This document shows, one piece after another, positions 1-5,944 of a DNA stretch of 6,656 nt. Numbering within the stretch: the stretch's first letter is position 1; every line of letters begins with the position of its first letter. Source of the stretch: an uncultured Brachyspira sp. (GTDB taxonomy: Bacteria > Cyanobacteriota > Vampirovibrionia > Gastranaerophilales > Gastranaerophilaceae); contig ONYB01000085.1 of NCBI GenBank assembly GCA_900321895.1, positions 1-6,656 of the forward strand, given 5' to 3'. Position numbers and translations under genes: made by a program. The notes below the pieces were generated by a model, which was not told the DNA's origin, did not search any database, and worked only from the letters and a program-made list of their open reading frames with translations.

Positions 1-997
1 CACGAGGTGTTCTTTGCAAAAGTCCTGCCTGCAACAAGAACGGTTCGCAAACATCCTCTAAAGTTCTTGTGTCTTCGCCTAAAGCTGCCGCAAGAGTTTC
101 AATTCCGACAGGGCCGCCGTTATATTTGTCGATAATCATCGTCAAAAGGCTTCTATCTGTTGAATCTAAACCGTATTCGTCAATATTTAAGACATCAAGT
201 GCTTTGTTTGCAACAATTTCGGAAACGGATCCGTCGGATTTTACAAGAGCATAGTCGCTTACACGTTTGATAAGCCTGTTTGCAATACGAGGAGTACCTC
301 TTGAACGTCTTGCTATCGCCAAAGCTCCGCCGTCTGTGATTTCTACCTCAAGAATGCCTGCTGTACGTCTTATTACTTGAGCAAGTTCGTTATCTGTATA
401 AAATTCCAGTCTGTGAATTATACCGAACCTGTCACGGAGCGGGCCTGAAAGTTCACCGGCTTTTGTCGTTGCTCCGATTAAGGTGAATTTTGGAAGCGGA
501 ACTCTAAGGGTTTTAACCGTCTGACTTTTCCCTGTCGTCATGTCGAGAAAAAAATCCTCCATTGCCGGATATAAAATTTCTTCCGCAACTTTATTGAGCC
601 TGTGAATTTCATCAATAAAGAGAATTTCTCCACCCTTAAGGGACATCAAAATCCCGATAATATCACGAGGTCGCTCAAGTGCGGGTGCAGAAGTGATTTT
701 AATATCAACTCCCATTTGTTCTGCAATAACCCCCGCTAACGTAGTTTTTCCAAGCCCCGGAGGCCCGTAAAAAAGCAGGTGATCAAGCGGTTTTCCCCGT
801 TTTTTTGCTGCGGCAATCGTTATTTTAAGAGTTTCTTTAAGGGCAGATTGCCCGATATATGTATCAAAACTTTTAGGTCTGATTGAACTTTCAAAATTTC
901 TGTCATAATCGATTTCTTCGGGTTTCACGACAGGATTTTTTTCTTTTGCGTTTATATCAACTTTTTTAAAACTATTGTCGTCAGCAATTATACTCAT
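1..997 (-). CDS. ruvB: Holliday junction branch migration ATPase RuvB (3' end cut by window edge)
   Basis: RuvB is the AAA+ motor that, with RuvA, drives branch migration of Holliday junctions in the cytoplasm during recombinational repair. Reading the minus strand from the ATG at 997-995 gives 332 residues without a stop. Visible motifs are Walker A GPPGLGKT (residues 78-85), Walker B LFIDEIH (126-132), sensor 1 LIGATTKAG (173-181), the arginine-finger segment PLRDRFGI (186-193), sensor 2 GTPRIAN (234-240) and a C-terminal winged-helix domain (about 275-332) ending in LLQRTPR. RuvB normally ends 10-20 residues after this TPR(GR) motif, so only the tail is missing. The segments SAPALERPRDI and LKGGEILFIDEIHRL, and the long N-terminal extension before SIRPKSF, resemble cyanobacterial RuvB. 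No Shine-Dalgarno sequence precedes the ATG and no in-frame ATG, GTG or TTG lies just upstream; an extended -10 element sits six bases before it, so the message is probably leaderless. The gene is divergent from rplS, and no ruvA or ruvC is in the window. Confidence 0.97.
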   Translation of the reverse strand, partial: MSIIADDNSFKKVDINAKEKNPVVKPEEIDYDRNFESSIRPKSFDTYIGQSALKETLKITIAAAKKRGKPLDHLLFYGPPGLGKTTLAGVIAEQMGVDIKITSAPALERPRDIIGILMSLKGGEILFIDEIHRLNKVAEEILYPAMEDFFLDMTTGKSQTVKTLRVPLPKFTLIGATTKAGELSGPLRDRFGIIHRLEFYTDNELAQVIRRTAGILEVEITDGGALAIARRSRGTPRIANRLIKRVSDYALVKSDGSVSEIVANKALDVLNIDEYGLDSTDRSLLTMIIDKYNGGPVGIETLAAALGEDTRTLEDVCEPFLLQAGLLQRTPR

Positions 998-1003
998 AAT
1001 TTG

Positions 1004-1032
1004 ATTATAGCATGAACGGGCGGATGTGGAAA
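1004..1032 (-). promoter_or_regulatory. Predicted extended -10 promoter of ruvB, leaderless type
   Basis: On the minus strand TGCTATAAT (1012-1004) is a perfect -10 hexamer with the extended TGn element. A weak -35 match TTTCCA (1032-1027) lies 17 bases upstream. Only six bases (CAAATT) separate the -10 from the ruvB ATG. Counting the hexamer as -12 to -7 puts +1 on the A of the start codon (997). The absence of any Shine-Dalgarno sequence supports a leaderless transcript. The motif is read directly; the start site is inferred. Confidence 0.6.
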
Positions 1033-1050
1033 GCTTGTTACGGAGTGAAA

Positions 1051-1165
1051 AGTGAATAAGAAAATAAGTTCAAAGCAGTTGCTACGCACCAAAGCTACTT
1101 TTGAGCGTAGCGAACGATAAGAACTTATTCACTAGCCCGACAGGGCGAATTCACTTATTCACCTA
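1051..1165. repeat. Nested palindromic intergenic element with repeated terminal motifs
   Basis: AGTGAATAAG (1051-1060) is exactly complementary to CTTATTCACT (1124-1133). An alternative register pairs AATAAGTTC (1063-1071) with GAACTTATT (1121-1129). Inside, GCTACGC (1081-1087) pairs with GCGTAGC (1105-1111), extended by GTT/AAC (1078-1080 with 1113-1115) across one bulged G. Just outside, GCCC GACA GGGC (1135-1146) forms a small hairpin, and CTTATTCAC recurs at 1154-1162, followed by CTA as in the first copy. The element lies between two divergent gene starts, so it is not a terminator for either. It resembles the short palindromic intergenic repeats of many cyanobacterial genomes, which often carry GCGTAGCG-like cores, but its copy number cannot be judged from one window. 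It contains no ORF worth calling. Confidence 0.6.
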
Positions 1166-1373
1166 TTAACTTATTTAGAGCAACAGTCGACGCTTTTGTT
1201 TTCCACCGTCACTAAGTAAACATTTTTTAACACTGCTTGCAAATTTTTCTACTTTATACTACCATTATTATACTTACGTGCGTCGGTGTGTATTTTTGTG
1301 GAAAATATTTAAAAGACCGATTAAGGAATTTAATAGTTAGTATTATTAAGTTAAATATAAAGGAAAAAGGAAA
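1166..1373 (+). promoter_or_regulatory. Upstream region of rplS with a weak candidate promoter
   Basis: This AT-rich stretch must hold the promoter of the rplS operon. The best pair I can find is TTGCAA (1237-1242) and TACCAT (1260-1265) with a 17-base spacer, each matching consensus at four of six positions; it would leave a leader of about 100 bases. Two TATACT hexamers (1255-1260, 1269-1274) are better -10 boxes but have no acceptable -35. A short complement, TCGGT (1283-1287) with ACCGA (1316-1320), lies in the putative leader and is too weak to call a regulatory structure. Two AAAGGA Shine-Dalgarno-like copies (1359-1364, 1366-1371) precede the rplS ATG; the first has the more usual spacing of nine bases. 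No gene or RNA is recognised here. Confidence 0.3.
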
Positions 1374-1727
1374 ATGAACCCTATTATTGATGAATTAGAA
1401 AAACCTTATATGGAAAAAGAAGTTCCGGACGTAAATCCGGGGGATACAGTTAGAGTATTCGTTAGAATCGTTGAAGGTAACAAAGAAAGACTTCAGGCTT
1501 TTGAAGGTACTATTATTAAAAAACACGGTTCCGGTATCAACAAAACCATCACTGTCAGAAAAGTATTCCAAGGTGTTGGTGTAGAACGTGTATTCTTGCT
1601 TCACTCTCCAAGAATTGACAAAATCAACGTTGTTAGACGTGGTGATGTTAAACGTGCTAAATTGTACTACTTGAGAGAACGTTCAGGTAAAGCTACAAGA
1701 ATTAAGGAAAAAATTGAAAAGAAATAA
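1374..1727 (+). CDS. rplS: 50S ribosomal protein L19
   Basis: L19 is a structural protein of the large ribosomal subunit, located at the 30S-50S interface. The 117-residue product has the usual family length and is collinear throughout. It has an N-terminal helix, then PGDTVRVFVRIVEGNKERLQ (residues 22-41), the FEGTII strand and basic KKHGSG loop, the hallmark stretch VFQGVGVERVFLLHSPRI and the C-terminal RRGDVKRAKLYYLRERSGKA. The hallmark stretch and the RRAKLYYLR-type ending are closest, from memory, to cyanobacterial L19. The ATG is preceded by AAAGGA nine bases upstream. It is the first gene of the operon rplS-rbgA-rnhB, and its last 14 bases overlap the start of rbgA. The usual partners rpsP, rimM and trmD are not upstream; ruvB lies there on the other strand. 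Confidence 0.97.
   Translation: MNPIIDELEKPYMEKEVPDVNPGDTVRVFVRIVEGNKERLQAFEGTIIKKHGSGINKTITVRKVFQGVGVERVFLLHSPRIDKINVVRRGDVKRAKLYYLRERSGKATRIKEKIEKK
1704..1708 (+). promoter_or_regulatory. Ribosome binding site supporting the TTG start of rbgA
   Basis: AAGGA sits five bases before the TTG at 1714-1716, inside the last codons of rplS. No ATG or GTG lies in frame nearby, and the conserved WYPGH motif begins at codon 10, so translation must start upstream of that codon. Together these points fix the TTG start. Confidence 0.7.
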
Positions 1728-2568
1728 GACTCACATACACTGGTATCCGGGGCATATTGCCAAAGCAGAACGAAAACTGAAAGAACAGCTTTCGCTAGTG
1801 GATGCAGTAATTGAGGTAGTTGATGCAAGACTCCCTGAGTCGAGCATGTACGATAATATTACGGGGCTGTTGAAAGATAAGCCCCGTTTAATTTTGCTTA
1901 ATAAGTCCGATTTGACAGACAAAAACGAGCTCAAAAAATGGATTTCCTCACTTGAGGAAAAATATAACGCTCCTATTTTCCTTTCTGACGCAAAAAATTC
2001 AAAAGATCTTAACAAAATTGTTAAAAAGGCTGTTGAACTTTCAGAGCCGAGAATTCAAGCTATTATGAAAAAGGGGTTGTTAAGACGTCCCGCAAGGGTC
2101 ATGGTTGTCGGCATGCCAAATGTAGGTAAATCCAGTATTATTAATAAATTGACTCGTTCCTCAAAAACAAAGACCGGTGCAAAAGCAGGTGTAACTCGCC
2201 AACAACAGTGGGTTAGAATCAATCCACAACTTGATTTGCTTGATACTCCTGGGATTATCCCGATGAGGCAAGATGACCAAAATGCAGCGTTGAAATTGGC
2301 TTTTGTAAACGGCGTTTCCGAAAACGCTTATTCAAACGAACCTGTTGCACAAGACTTGTTAGACATGTTGGACGAAAAATATTCAAGCGTGGTTCGTGCG
2401 TATTACGGAATTGAAGAGGATGAATTGACGCTTGACAATATTGCACTGAAACGAAATTGGATTATTTCAGGCGGAAGCCCTGATGTGACAAGAACTGCGG
2501 CTTATGTTTTACGTGATTTTCGAGAAGGTAAAATCGGTAAATTTATTCTTGATGATTTTGAGGGATAA
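1714..2568 (+). CDS. rbgA: Ribosome biogenesis GTPase RbgA/YlqF
   Basis: RbgA is a circularly permuted GTPase that acts in late assembly of the 50S subunit. The order of motifs shows the permutation: G4 NKSD (residues 63-66) comes first, then a G5-like SDAKNSKD (91-98), G1 GMPNVGKS (133-140), the G2 threonine in GVTR (159-162) and G3 DTPG (177-180). The N-terminal WYPGH (10-14) carries the histidine (His14 here) equivalent to the catalytic His9 of Bacillus RbgA. The C-terminal helical domain (about 205-284) ends with the typical TAAYVLRDFREGKIGKFILD. At 284 residues it has the normal family length. It starts with TTG, overlaps rplS by 14 bases and stops two bases before rnhB, so translation of the three genes is probably coupled. 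Being next to a ribosomal protein gene suits its role. Confidence 0.95.
   Translation: MKRNKTHIHWYPGHIAKAERKLKEQLSLVDAVIEVVDARLPESSMYDNITGLLKDKPRLILLNKSDLTDKNELKKWISSLEEKYNAPIFLSDAKNSKDLNKIVKKAVELSEPRIQAIMKKGLLRRPARVMVVGMPNVGKSSIINKLTRSSKTKTGAKAGVTRQQQWVRINPQLDLLDTPGIIPMRQDDQNAALKLAFVNGVSENAYSNEPVAQDLLDMLDEKYSSVVRAYYGIEEDELTLDNIALKRNWIISGGSPDVTRTAAYVLRDFREGKIGKFILDDFEG
2560..2564 (+). promoter_or_regulatory. Ribosome binding site supporting the GTG start of rnhB
   Basis: GAGGG overlaps the last codons of rbgA and stands six bases before the GTG at 2571. The competing ATG at codon 24 (MIIGTDEAGRG) has no comparable site, so the longer GTG start is preferred even though the conserved RNase HII core begins only at that methionine. 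Confidence 0.65.
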
Positions 2569-2570
2569 AC

Positions 2571-3281
2571 GTGGAAGAGCTAACTAAAGACTCGCATATT
2601 ATCAAACTTTTTGCGTTTGATGTTTATTATAAAAACCACATGATTATCGGCACTGATGAGGCTGGCAGAGGCCCTGCGGCAGGTGGTGTTTTTGCAAGTG
2701 CGGTGTGCTTTCACAAACGTTCCCGAGCTCTAATTGAAAAACTTTCAATTCTAAATGATAGCAAACAACTTTCAAAGAAAAAGCGTGAAACGCTCTATGA
2801 TATTATTAAAGAAGAAACGATTAACCATACGGTTTGCGTCGGTGTGGACGAAATCGAAAAGATAAATATTTTGAATGCATCGTTGAAGGCGATGAAACTT
2901 GCGGTTGAAGATGTTTTGAAACGTGCCTCTCTTGCGGAAACTCTTGATGGCAATATGACAAAGTTCATGGTGCTGGTGGACGGCAACAAGATGATTAAAG
3001 ATTTTGACATGTGCTCACAACGCTGGGTGGTGAAGGGCGATTCAAAATCTGCGTCGATTGCTGCTGCGAGCATTTTGGCAAAAGTCACACGTGACAGGTA
3101 TATGGAAGAACTCGACGAAAAATATCCGCAATACGGTTGGGCGAAAAATGCGGGGTATTTGACCAAGGAACACCTTGCCGCCATTGATAAATATGGATTG
3201 ACGGAATTCCACAGACCGTCTTTTTTGCGAAAACATTTTGAGAAATTAAAAGAAGAAAAAGAGCAGTTGAGCCTGTTCTAA
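2571..3281 (+). CDS. rnhB: Ribonuclease HII
   Basis: RNase HII cuts the RNA strand of RNA-DNA hybrids and incises DNA at single embedded ribonucleotides, the first step of ribonucleotide excision repair. The DEDD metal-binding residues are Asp29 and Glu30 in GTDEAGRG, Asp137 in VLVDGNK and Asp175 in KVTRDRY. The signature KGDSKSASIAAASILAKVTR (residues 155-174) and the C-terminal GYLTKEH...YGLTEFHRPSF block are canonical. The product has 236 residues, somewhat longer than the usual 190-215. The extra length is a 24-residue N-terminal extension, a few residues around 117-131 and a charged tail. The protein ends exactly in QLSLF, which matches the bacterial sliding-clamp-binding pentapeptide QL[S/D]LF. 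The start is GTG with a good ribosome binding site, two bases after the rbgA stop. It is the last gene of the operon, followed by a hairpin terminator. Confidence 0.95.
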   Translation: MEELTKDSHIIKLFAFDVYYKNHMIIGTDEAGRGPAAGGVFASAVCFHKRSRALIEKLSILNDSKQLSKKKRETLYDIIKEETINHTVCVGVDEIEKINILNASLKAMKLAVEDVLKRASLAETLDGNMTKFMVLVDGNKMIKDFDMCSQRWVVKGDSKSASIAAASILAKVTRDRYMEELDEKYPQYGWAKNAGYLTKEHLAAIDKYGLTEFHRPSFLRKHFEKLKEEKEQLSLF

Positions 3282-3323
3282 TCTGTTCTGCATTTAGTGT
3301 CAAAAACTTTATAAAAATCGAAA

Positions 3324-3343
3324 GTCGGGAGTTTCCTCCCGAC
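3324..3343. terminator. Bidirectional intrinsic terminator between rnhB and the TPR gene
   Basis: GTCGGGAG (3324-3331) and CTCCCGAC (3336-3343) form a perfect, GC-rich 8-bp stem with a TTTC loop. On the plus strand it is followed by AAACTTTTT; on the minus strand by TTTCGATTTTTATAAAG, which is more U-rich. It lies 42 bases after rnhB and 7 bases after the stop of the convergent TPR gene, so it fits both. Confidence 0.85.
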
Positions 3344-3350
3344 AAACTTT

Positions 3351-5021
3351 TTAAACTTCAAACAATTTGTGCAATCTTTCTCGAATGTCGTCCTCGTCAA
3401 GCTCATTTGTGATTGAGTTCATGTCGAGTGCCATTTGATAGTAGTGGGCCGCATCGTTAGTAAAGCCCATCATTTGACTTGCTCGACCTGCGTTGAAGTA
3501 GGCAAGAGTGTATGTCTCGTCAAGTTCAATCGCTTGTTCAAAATACTCAAGAGCTTCTTCGGCATCTCCCAATCCGTCCATATAAATTATGCCGAGATTG
3601 TTGTGAGAGAATGCATTTTCAGGGTTAAGCTCGATTGATTTGTGATAAGCCACAAGTGCCTCTTCCAAATAATCCTTTTCCCAAAGTGCGATACCTGCTT
3701 TTGAATATCCTCTGTAGTTGTCAGGGCAAAGCGTGATTGCGTCGCAGTATGTACGGATTGCATTTTCCAAATCGTACTGTGCCATGTAGACATCGCCGAG
3801 CGAAATTACCAAATCATAATTTTTCGGGTCAAGAATAATTCCTGCCTGATAAGTCGCGATTGCAGCTTCCATGTTGCCTTTGCATTCTGCATAGATTGAA
3901 CCTAACGCTTGACAAACAATGGATGTCCACTCGTTGTCAGGGTTAAGTGCGATTGCCTTTTGATAGTGCTCAATAGCATCGTCGTAAAGTTCTGCTTTTG
4001 AATAAGCATAAGCAAGTGAGTTGTTGAAGAACGGGTTTTCCTCATCTCTTTCGAGTGCCAATTTGAAAGCACTGATTGAGTTGATTTTGTCTTCTTTTCT
4101 CAAATAAAGATGTCCAAGTTCGTAGTAAATTCTTGCGGTATCGACATCAAATTCGAGCAGTTTTTCGTAGCAATCTATTGTTTCGTCAGTATTTTCAGGA
4201 TAGTAGGTCTGCAAAACCGTTGCTAATTTAATCAAAACTTCTCTGTTAAGCGGGTTTGACTCCAAAACTTTTCTGTAGCAGTCTGCGGAAAGGTCGATTT
4301 CTTCGTTTTTGAGTGCCAAATCGCCCATTCTGTTGTAGAAAACTTCACCATGGTTTGTTTCCATGATAGCTTTTTTGTAAATATTTTCAGCAGCTGGGTA
4401 GAGTTTAAATTTTTCCAAAAATTTTCCAACTATATTGAAGGTAAAGACCGATATGTCGTCAGAAATGTTTTTGTAGAACATTTTTAACGACGGTCTGTCC
4501 CATGCGAGCATGACACTTCCCGAAAGAAAGTAGTATACGAATTGCAAGTAGTCTTTGAATTCACCTTCTTGAGAATTGATTTTTTGCAAAATAGCTTGCG
4601 AAAGCACAAGACGAGGTCTTGCGGAATTAAATTTTCCCATTTTGACGGCGGATTTAAATTCATCCATCGCCTCAGGGTATTTTTCAGCCATCTTCATGAA
4701 GAAACCTGCATAGAGATGTGCATTCATGTTCTCAGGTGCAAGCGAAACCGCTGTTTTGCACTGGTCTATTGCTGCATTGACGCTAATTTGACCTTGTTCC
4801 CACATTAGACTTGCCAAACGGTAGTACGTTTCAGGGATAGTCGGGTCGTATTTTACCGCATCAATATAATTATTTATGGCATCCTGCAAATCTTTGTTAT
4901 TTTGTCGGATAAGATATTTTTCGTGAGCCAAACGAGCTTTTTCCAAAGAAGTTTTGGCTTTTTCTGACTTTTCTGAACTGTTTTCGGTAATTGCAGGTTG
5001 CATTAAAATTTGTTCTGACAT
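3351..5021 (-). CDS. Large tetratricopeptide-repeat protein, function unknown
   Basis: The 556-residue product is almost entirely helical TPR repeats, which usually scaffold protein-protein contacts. I count about 12-13 repeats: three at residues 32-132 and nine or ten at about 194-538. The clearest are NAHLYAGFFMKMAEKYPEAM, AFSHNNLGIIYMDGLGDAEE and TLAYFNAGRASQMMGFTNDA. Residues about 135-193 do not fit the repeat and are rich in aromatic residues (DYLQFVYYFLSGSVMLAWD); they may be a degenerate repeat or an insert separating two TPR blocks. There is no signal peptide or convincing membrane segment, so it is probably cytoplasmic. The N terminus (1-30) is charged and probably disordered; the C terminus is acidic then helical. 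The ATG at 5021 follows GGAG at 5032-5029 with a seven-base gap. It is downstream of the exported-protein gene on the same strand, separated by a hairpin. A more specific role cannot be read from the sequence. Confidence 0.9.
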   Translation of the reverse strand: MSEQILMQPAITENSSEKSEKAKTSLEKARLAHEKYLIRQNNKDLQDAINNYIDAVKYDPTIPETYYRLASLMWEQGQISVNAAIDQCKTAVSLAPENMNAHLYAGFFMKMAEKYPEAMDEFKSAVKMGKFNSARPRLVLSQAILQKINSQEGEFKDYLQFVYYFLSGSVMLAWDRPSLKMFYKNISDDISVFTFNIVGKFLEKFKLYPAAENIYKKAIMETNHGEVFYNRMGDLALKNEEIDLSADCYRKVLESNPLNREVLIKLATVLQTYYPENTDETIDCYEKLLEFDVDTARIYYELGHLYLRKEDKINSISAFKLALERDEENPFFNNSLAYAYSKAELYDDAIEHYQKAIALNPDNEWTSIVCQALGSIYAECKGNMEAAIATYQAGIILDPKNYDLVISLGDVYMAQYDLENAIRTYCDAITLCPDNYRGYSKAGIALWEKDYLEEALVAYHKSIELNPENAFSHNNLGIIYMDGLGDAEEALEYFEQAIELDETYTLAYFNAGRASQMMGFTNDAAHYYQMALDMNSITNELDEDDIRERLHKLFEV

Positions 5022-5094
5022 TTTTGAGCTCCAAATAAAATGTGTATATAGATGAATTCGACATAATAATTTTAATTCTTTATTAAATACACAA
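5022..5094 (-). promoter_or_regulatory. AT-rich leader or promoter region of the large TPR gene
   Basis: This strongly AT-rich stretch contains several -10-like hexamers on the minus strand (TATATA 5050-5045, TATTAT 5068-5063) but none with an acceptable -35. A 7-base inverted repeat, TGTGTAT (5041-5047) and ATACACA (5087-5093), frames it and could be an operator or chance. A promoter is expected because a terminator-like hairpin lies just upstream, but I cannot fix it. Confidence 0.25.
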
Positions 5095-5131
5095 AATATC
5101 CTCCAAATGAAGTAGACACTTGGAGGATATT
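5095..5131 (-). terminator. Hairpin downstream of the exported-protein gene
   Basis: AATATCCTCCAA (5095-5106) and TTGGAGGATATT (5120-5131) form a perfect 12-bp stem around a 13-base loop. Read on the minus strand, the stem runs into TTTTGTGTATTT, a short and interrupted U tract. It lies 42 bases after the stop of the exported-protein gene and about 70 bases before the TPR start. The most likely role is transcription termination; partial read-through into the TPR gene is possible given the weak U tract and large loop. Confidence 0.65.
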
Positions 5132-5173
5132 AAAGAAAGCAATGCCACATAAATGGAGTTATTCCCCTTTTAT

Positions 5174-5848
5174 CTAAATAACCGGAACGTCGACAGGTTC
5201 GGACAATATTACCTCAATGACTTCGCCGGTTTTGAGGTTTACATCTTCACCTTTTTTAATCAAGTCTGCAACCGCATTGTAGACATAGTATGCTCCGCCA
5301 CCGATTGCTCCGCCGATTGCACCTGCAGGAACAGTCAAATATTTTACTGGACCGTCGTTTGCAACATCGTTACCCCAGTCAACACAGTTTGATGTGATTT
5401 CCTTTGTGTTTGTCCAGTTTTGTTTTAATGCGTCGCCATAACCTTTTGTTGTCGTAATTCCGCCGTCATAAGTCATGTCATTTCTGCCGATGATTGAAAG
5501 TGAAAGCGGTAATTGTCTGCCGTTTGGAGTTACAACATGGTCAAAATCGAGATACATCACTGCACCACGAGAAAGTCTTTTTGAAGGTGTTACTGATTTG
5601 ATGCTACCTCTGACAAGCGAACCTGACGGCAAGATTACATCAGAATCTGCTGTTTGGTCTGTCAAAAGAATTGCGGAGAAATCACGTCCGCCACCTTCTG
5701 CTGTTGAAAGTGGTGAAAGCAACTCCAACTTGAATTTTGTTCCGGCAGGAATTCGTTTCGTTTTTGCGTTTGCGTTAAAAGGTGCTGCAATTACGCTCTG
5801 TGCAGCGATAAACAAACCGACTAATATTGCTAATAATTTTATTTTCAT
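5174..5848 (-). CDS. Exported protein of unknown function with glycine-zipper segment
   Basis: The 224-residue product begins with a clear Sec signal peptide: lysines at 2 and 4, a hydrophobic core at 5-17 and a likely cleavage VIA|AP after residue 21. There is no lipobox cysteine. The mature part has a probable beta-rich domain (about 32-120) with the pattern IPAGTKFKLELLSPLS, then VILPSGSLVRGSI and a LDFDHVVTPNGRQLPLS segment. This pattern recalls TrbI/VirB10-like C-terminal beta-barrel domains, but the match is loose and from memory. Residues 176-190 (GAIGGAIGGG plus aromatics) form a glycine-zipper-like stretch that could insert in or lie on a membrane. The C terminus LKTGEVIEVILSEPVDVPV echoes the IPAGTKF strand. 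The start is supported by GAGGAG at 5863-5858, nine bases before the ATG. It has its own promoter, back to back with that of the second TPR gene. The protein is periplasmic or envelope-associated by inference. Confidence 0.85.
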   Translation of the reverse strand: MKIKLLAILVGLFIAAQSVIAAPFNANAKTKRIPAGTKFKLELLSPLSTAEGGGRDFSAILLTDQTADSDVILPSGSLVRGSIKSVTPSKRLSRGAVMYLDFDHVVTPNGRQLPLSLSIIGRNDMTYDGGITTTKGYGDALKQNWTNTKEITSNCVDWGNDVANDGPVKYLTVPAGAIGGAIGGGAYYVYNAVADLIKKGEDVNLKTGEVIEVILSEPVDVPVI

Positions 5849-5875
5849 AATTTTATTCTCCTCTTATTTTGGATT

Positions 5876-5903
5876 ATTTTACCATATTTTAACAAAAAAT
5901 CAA
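5876..5903 (-). promoter_or_regulatory. Predicted promoter of the exported-protein gene
   Basis: On the minus strand TTGATT (5903-5898) and TAAAAT (5881-5876) are separated by 16 bases, and TGG before the -10 supplies an extended element. Transcription would start near 5869, leaving a leader of about 21 bases that contains the ribosome binding site. It lies beside the oppositely directed promoter of the next gene. Confidence 0.55.
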
Positions 5904-5909
5904 ATATTA

Positions 5910-5938
5910 TTGCATATTGTAAATCTTGTTGATATTAT
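5910..5938 (+). promoter_or_regulatory. Predicted extended -10 promoter of the second TPR gene, leaderless type
   Basis: TGATATTAT (5930-5938) is an extended -10 box, with a weak -35 TTGCAT (5910-5915) 17 bases upstream. Six bases (AAAAGT) separate the -10 from the ATG at 5945, so predicted +1 falls on the A of the start codon. This is the same geometry as at ruvB. No Shine-Dalgarno sequence is present. Confidence 0.55.
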
Positions 5939-5944
5939 AAAAGT

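Noticed and set aside
1051..1133. Palindrome read as a transcription terminator
   Set aside because: Both flanking genes start here and point away, and no U tract follows the main stem, so there is no transcript for it to end.
1124..1176. Repeated CTTATTCAC / AACTTATT motifs considered as a CRISPR array
   Set aside because: The units are about 9 bases, irregularly spaced and only two or three in number; there are no repeat-length units, spacers or cas genes.
1271..1373. Riboswitch or ribosomal-protein autoregulatory leader before rplS
   Set aside because: Only a 5-bp complement is visible and no known L19 leader pattern can be recognised; evidence is insufficient.
2795..3184. 129-codon minus-strand open frame inside rnhB
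   Set aside because: It is a shadow of the conserved rnhB coding sequence; the translation is cysteine- and serine-rich without any recognisable motif.
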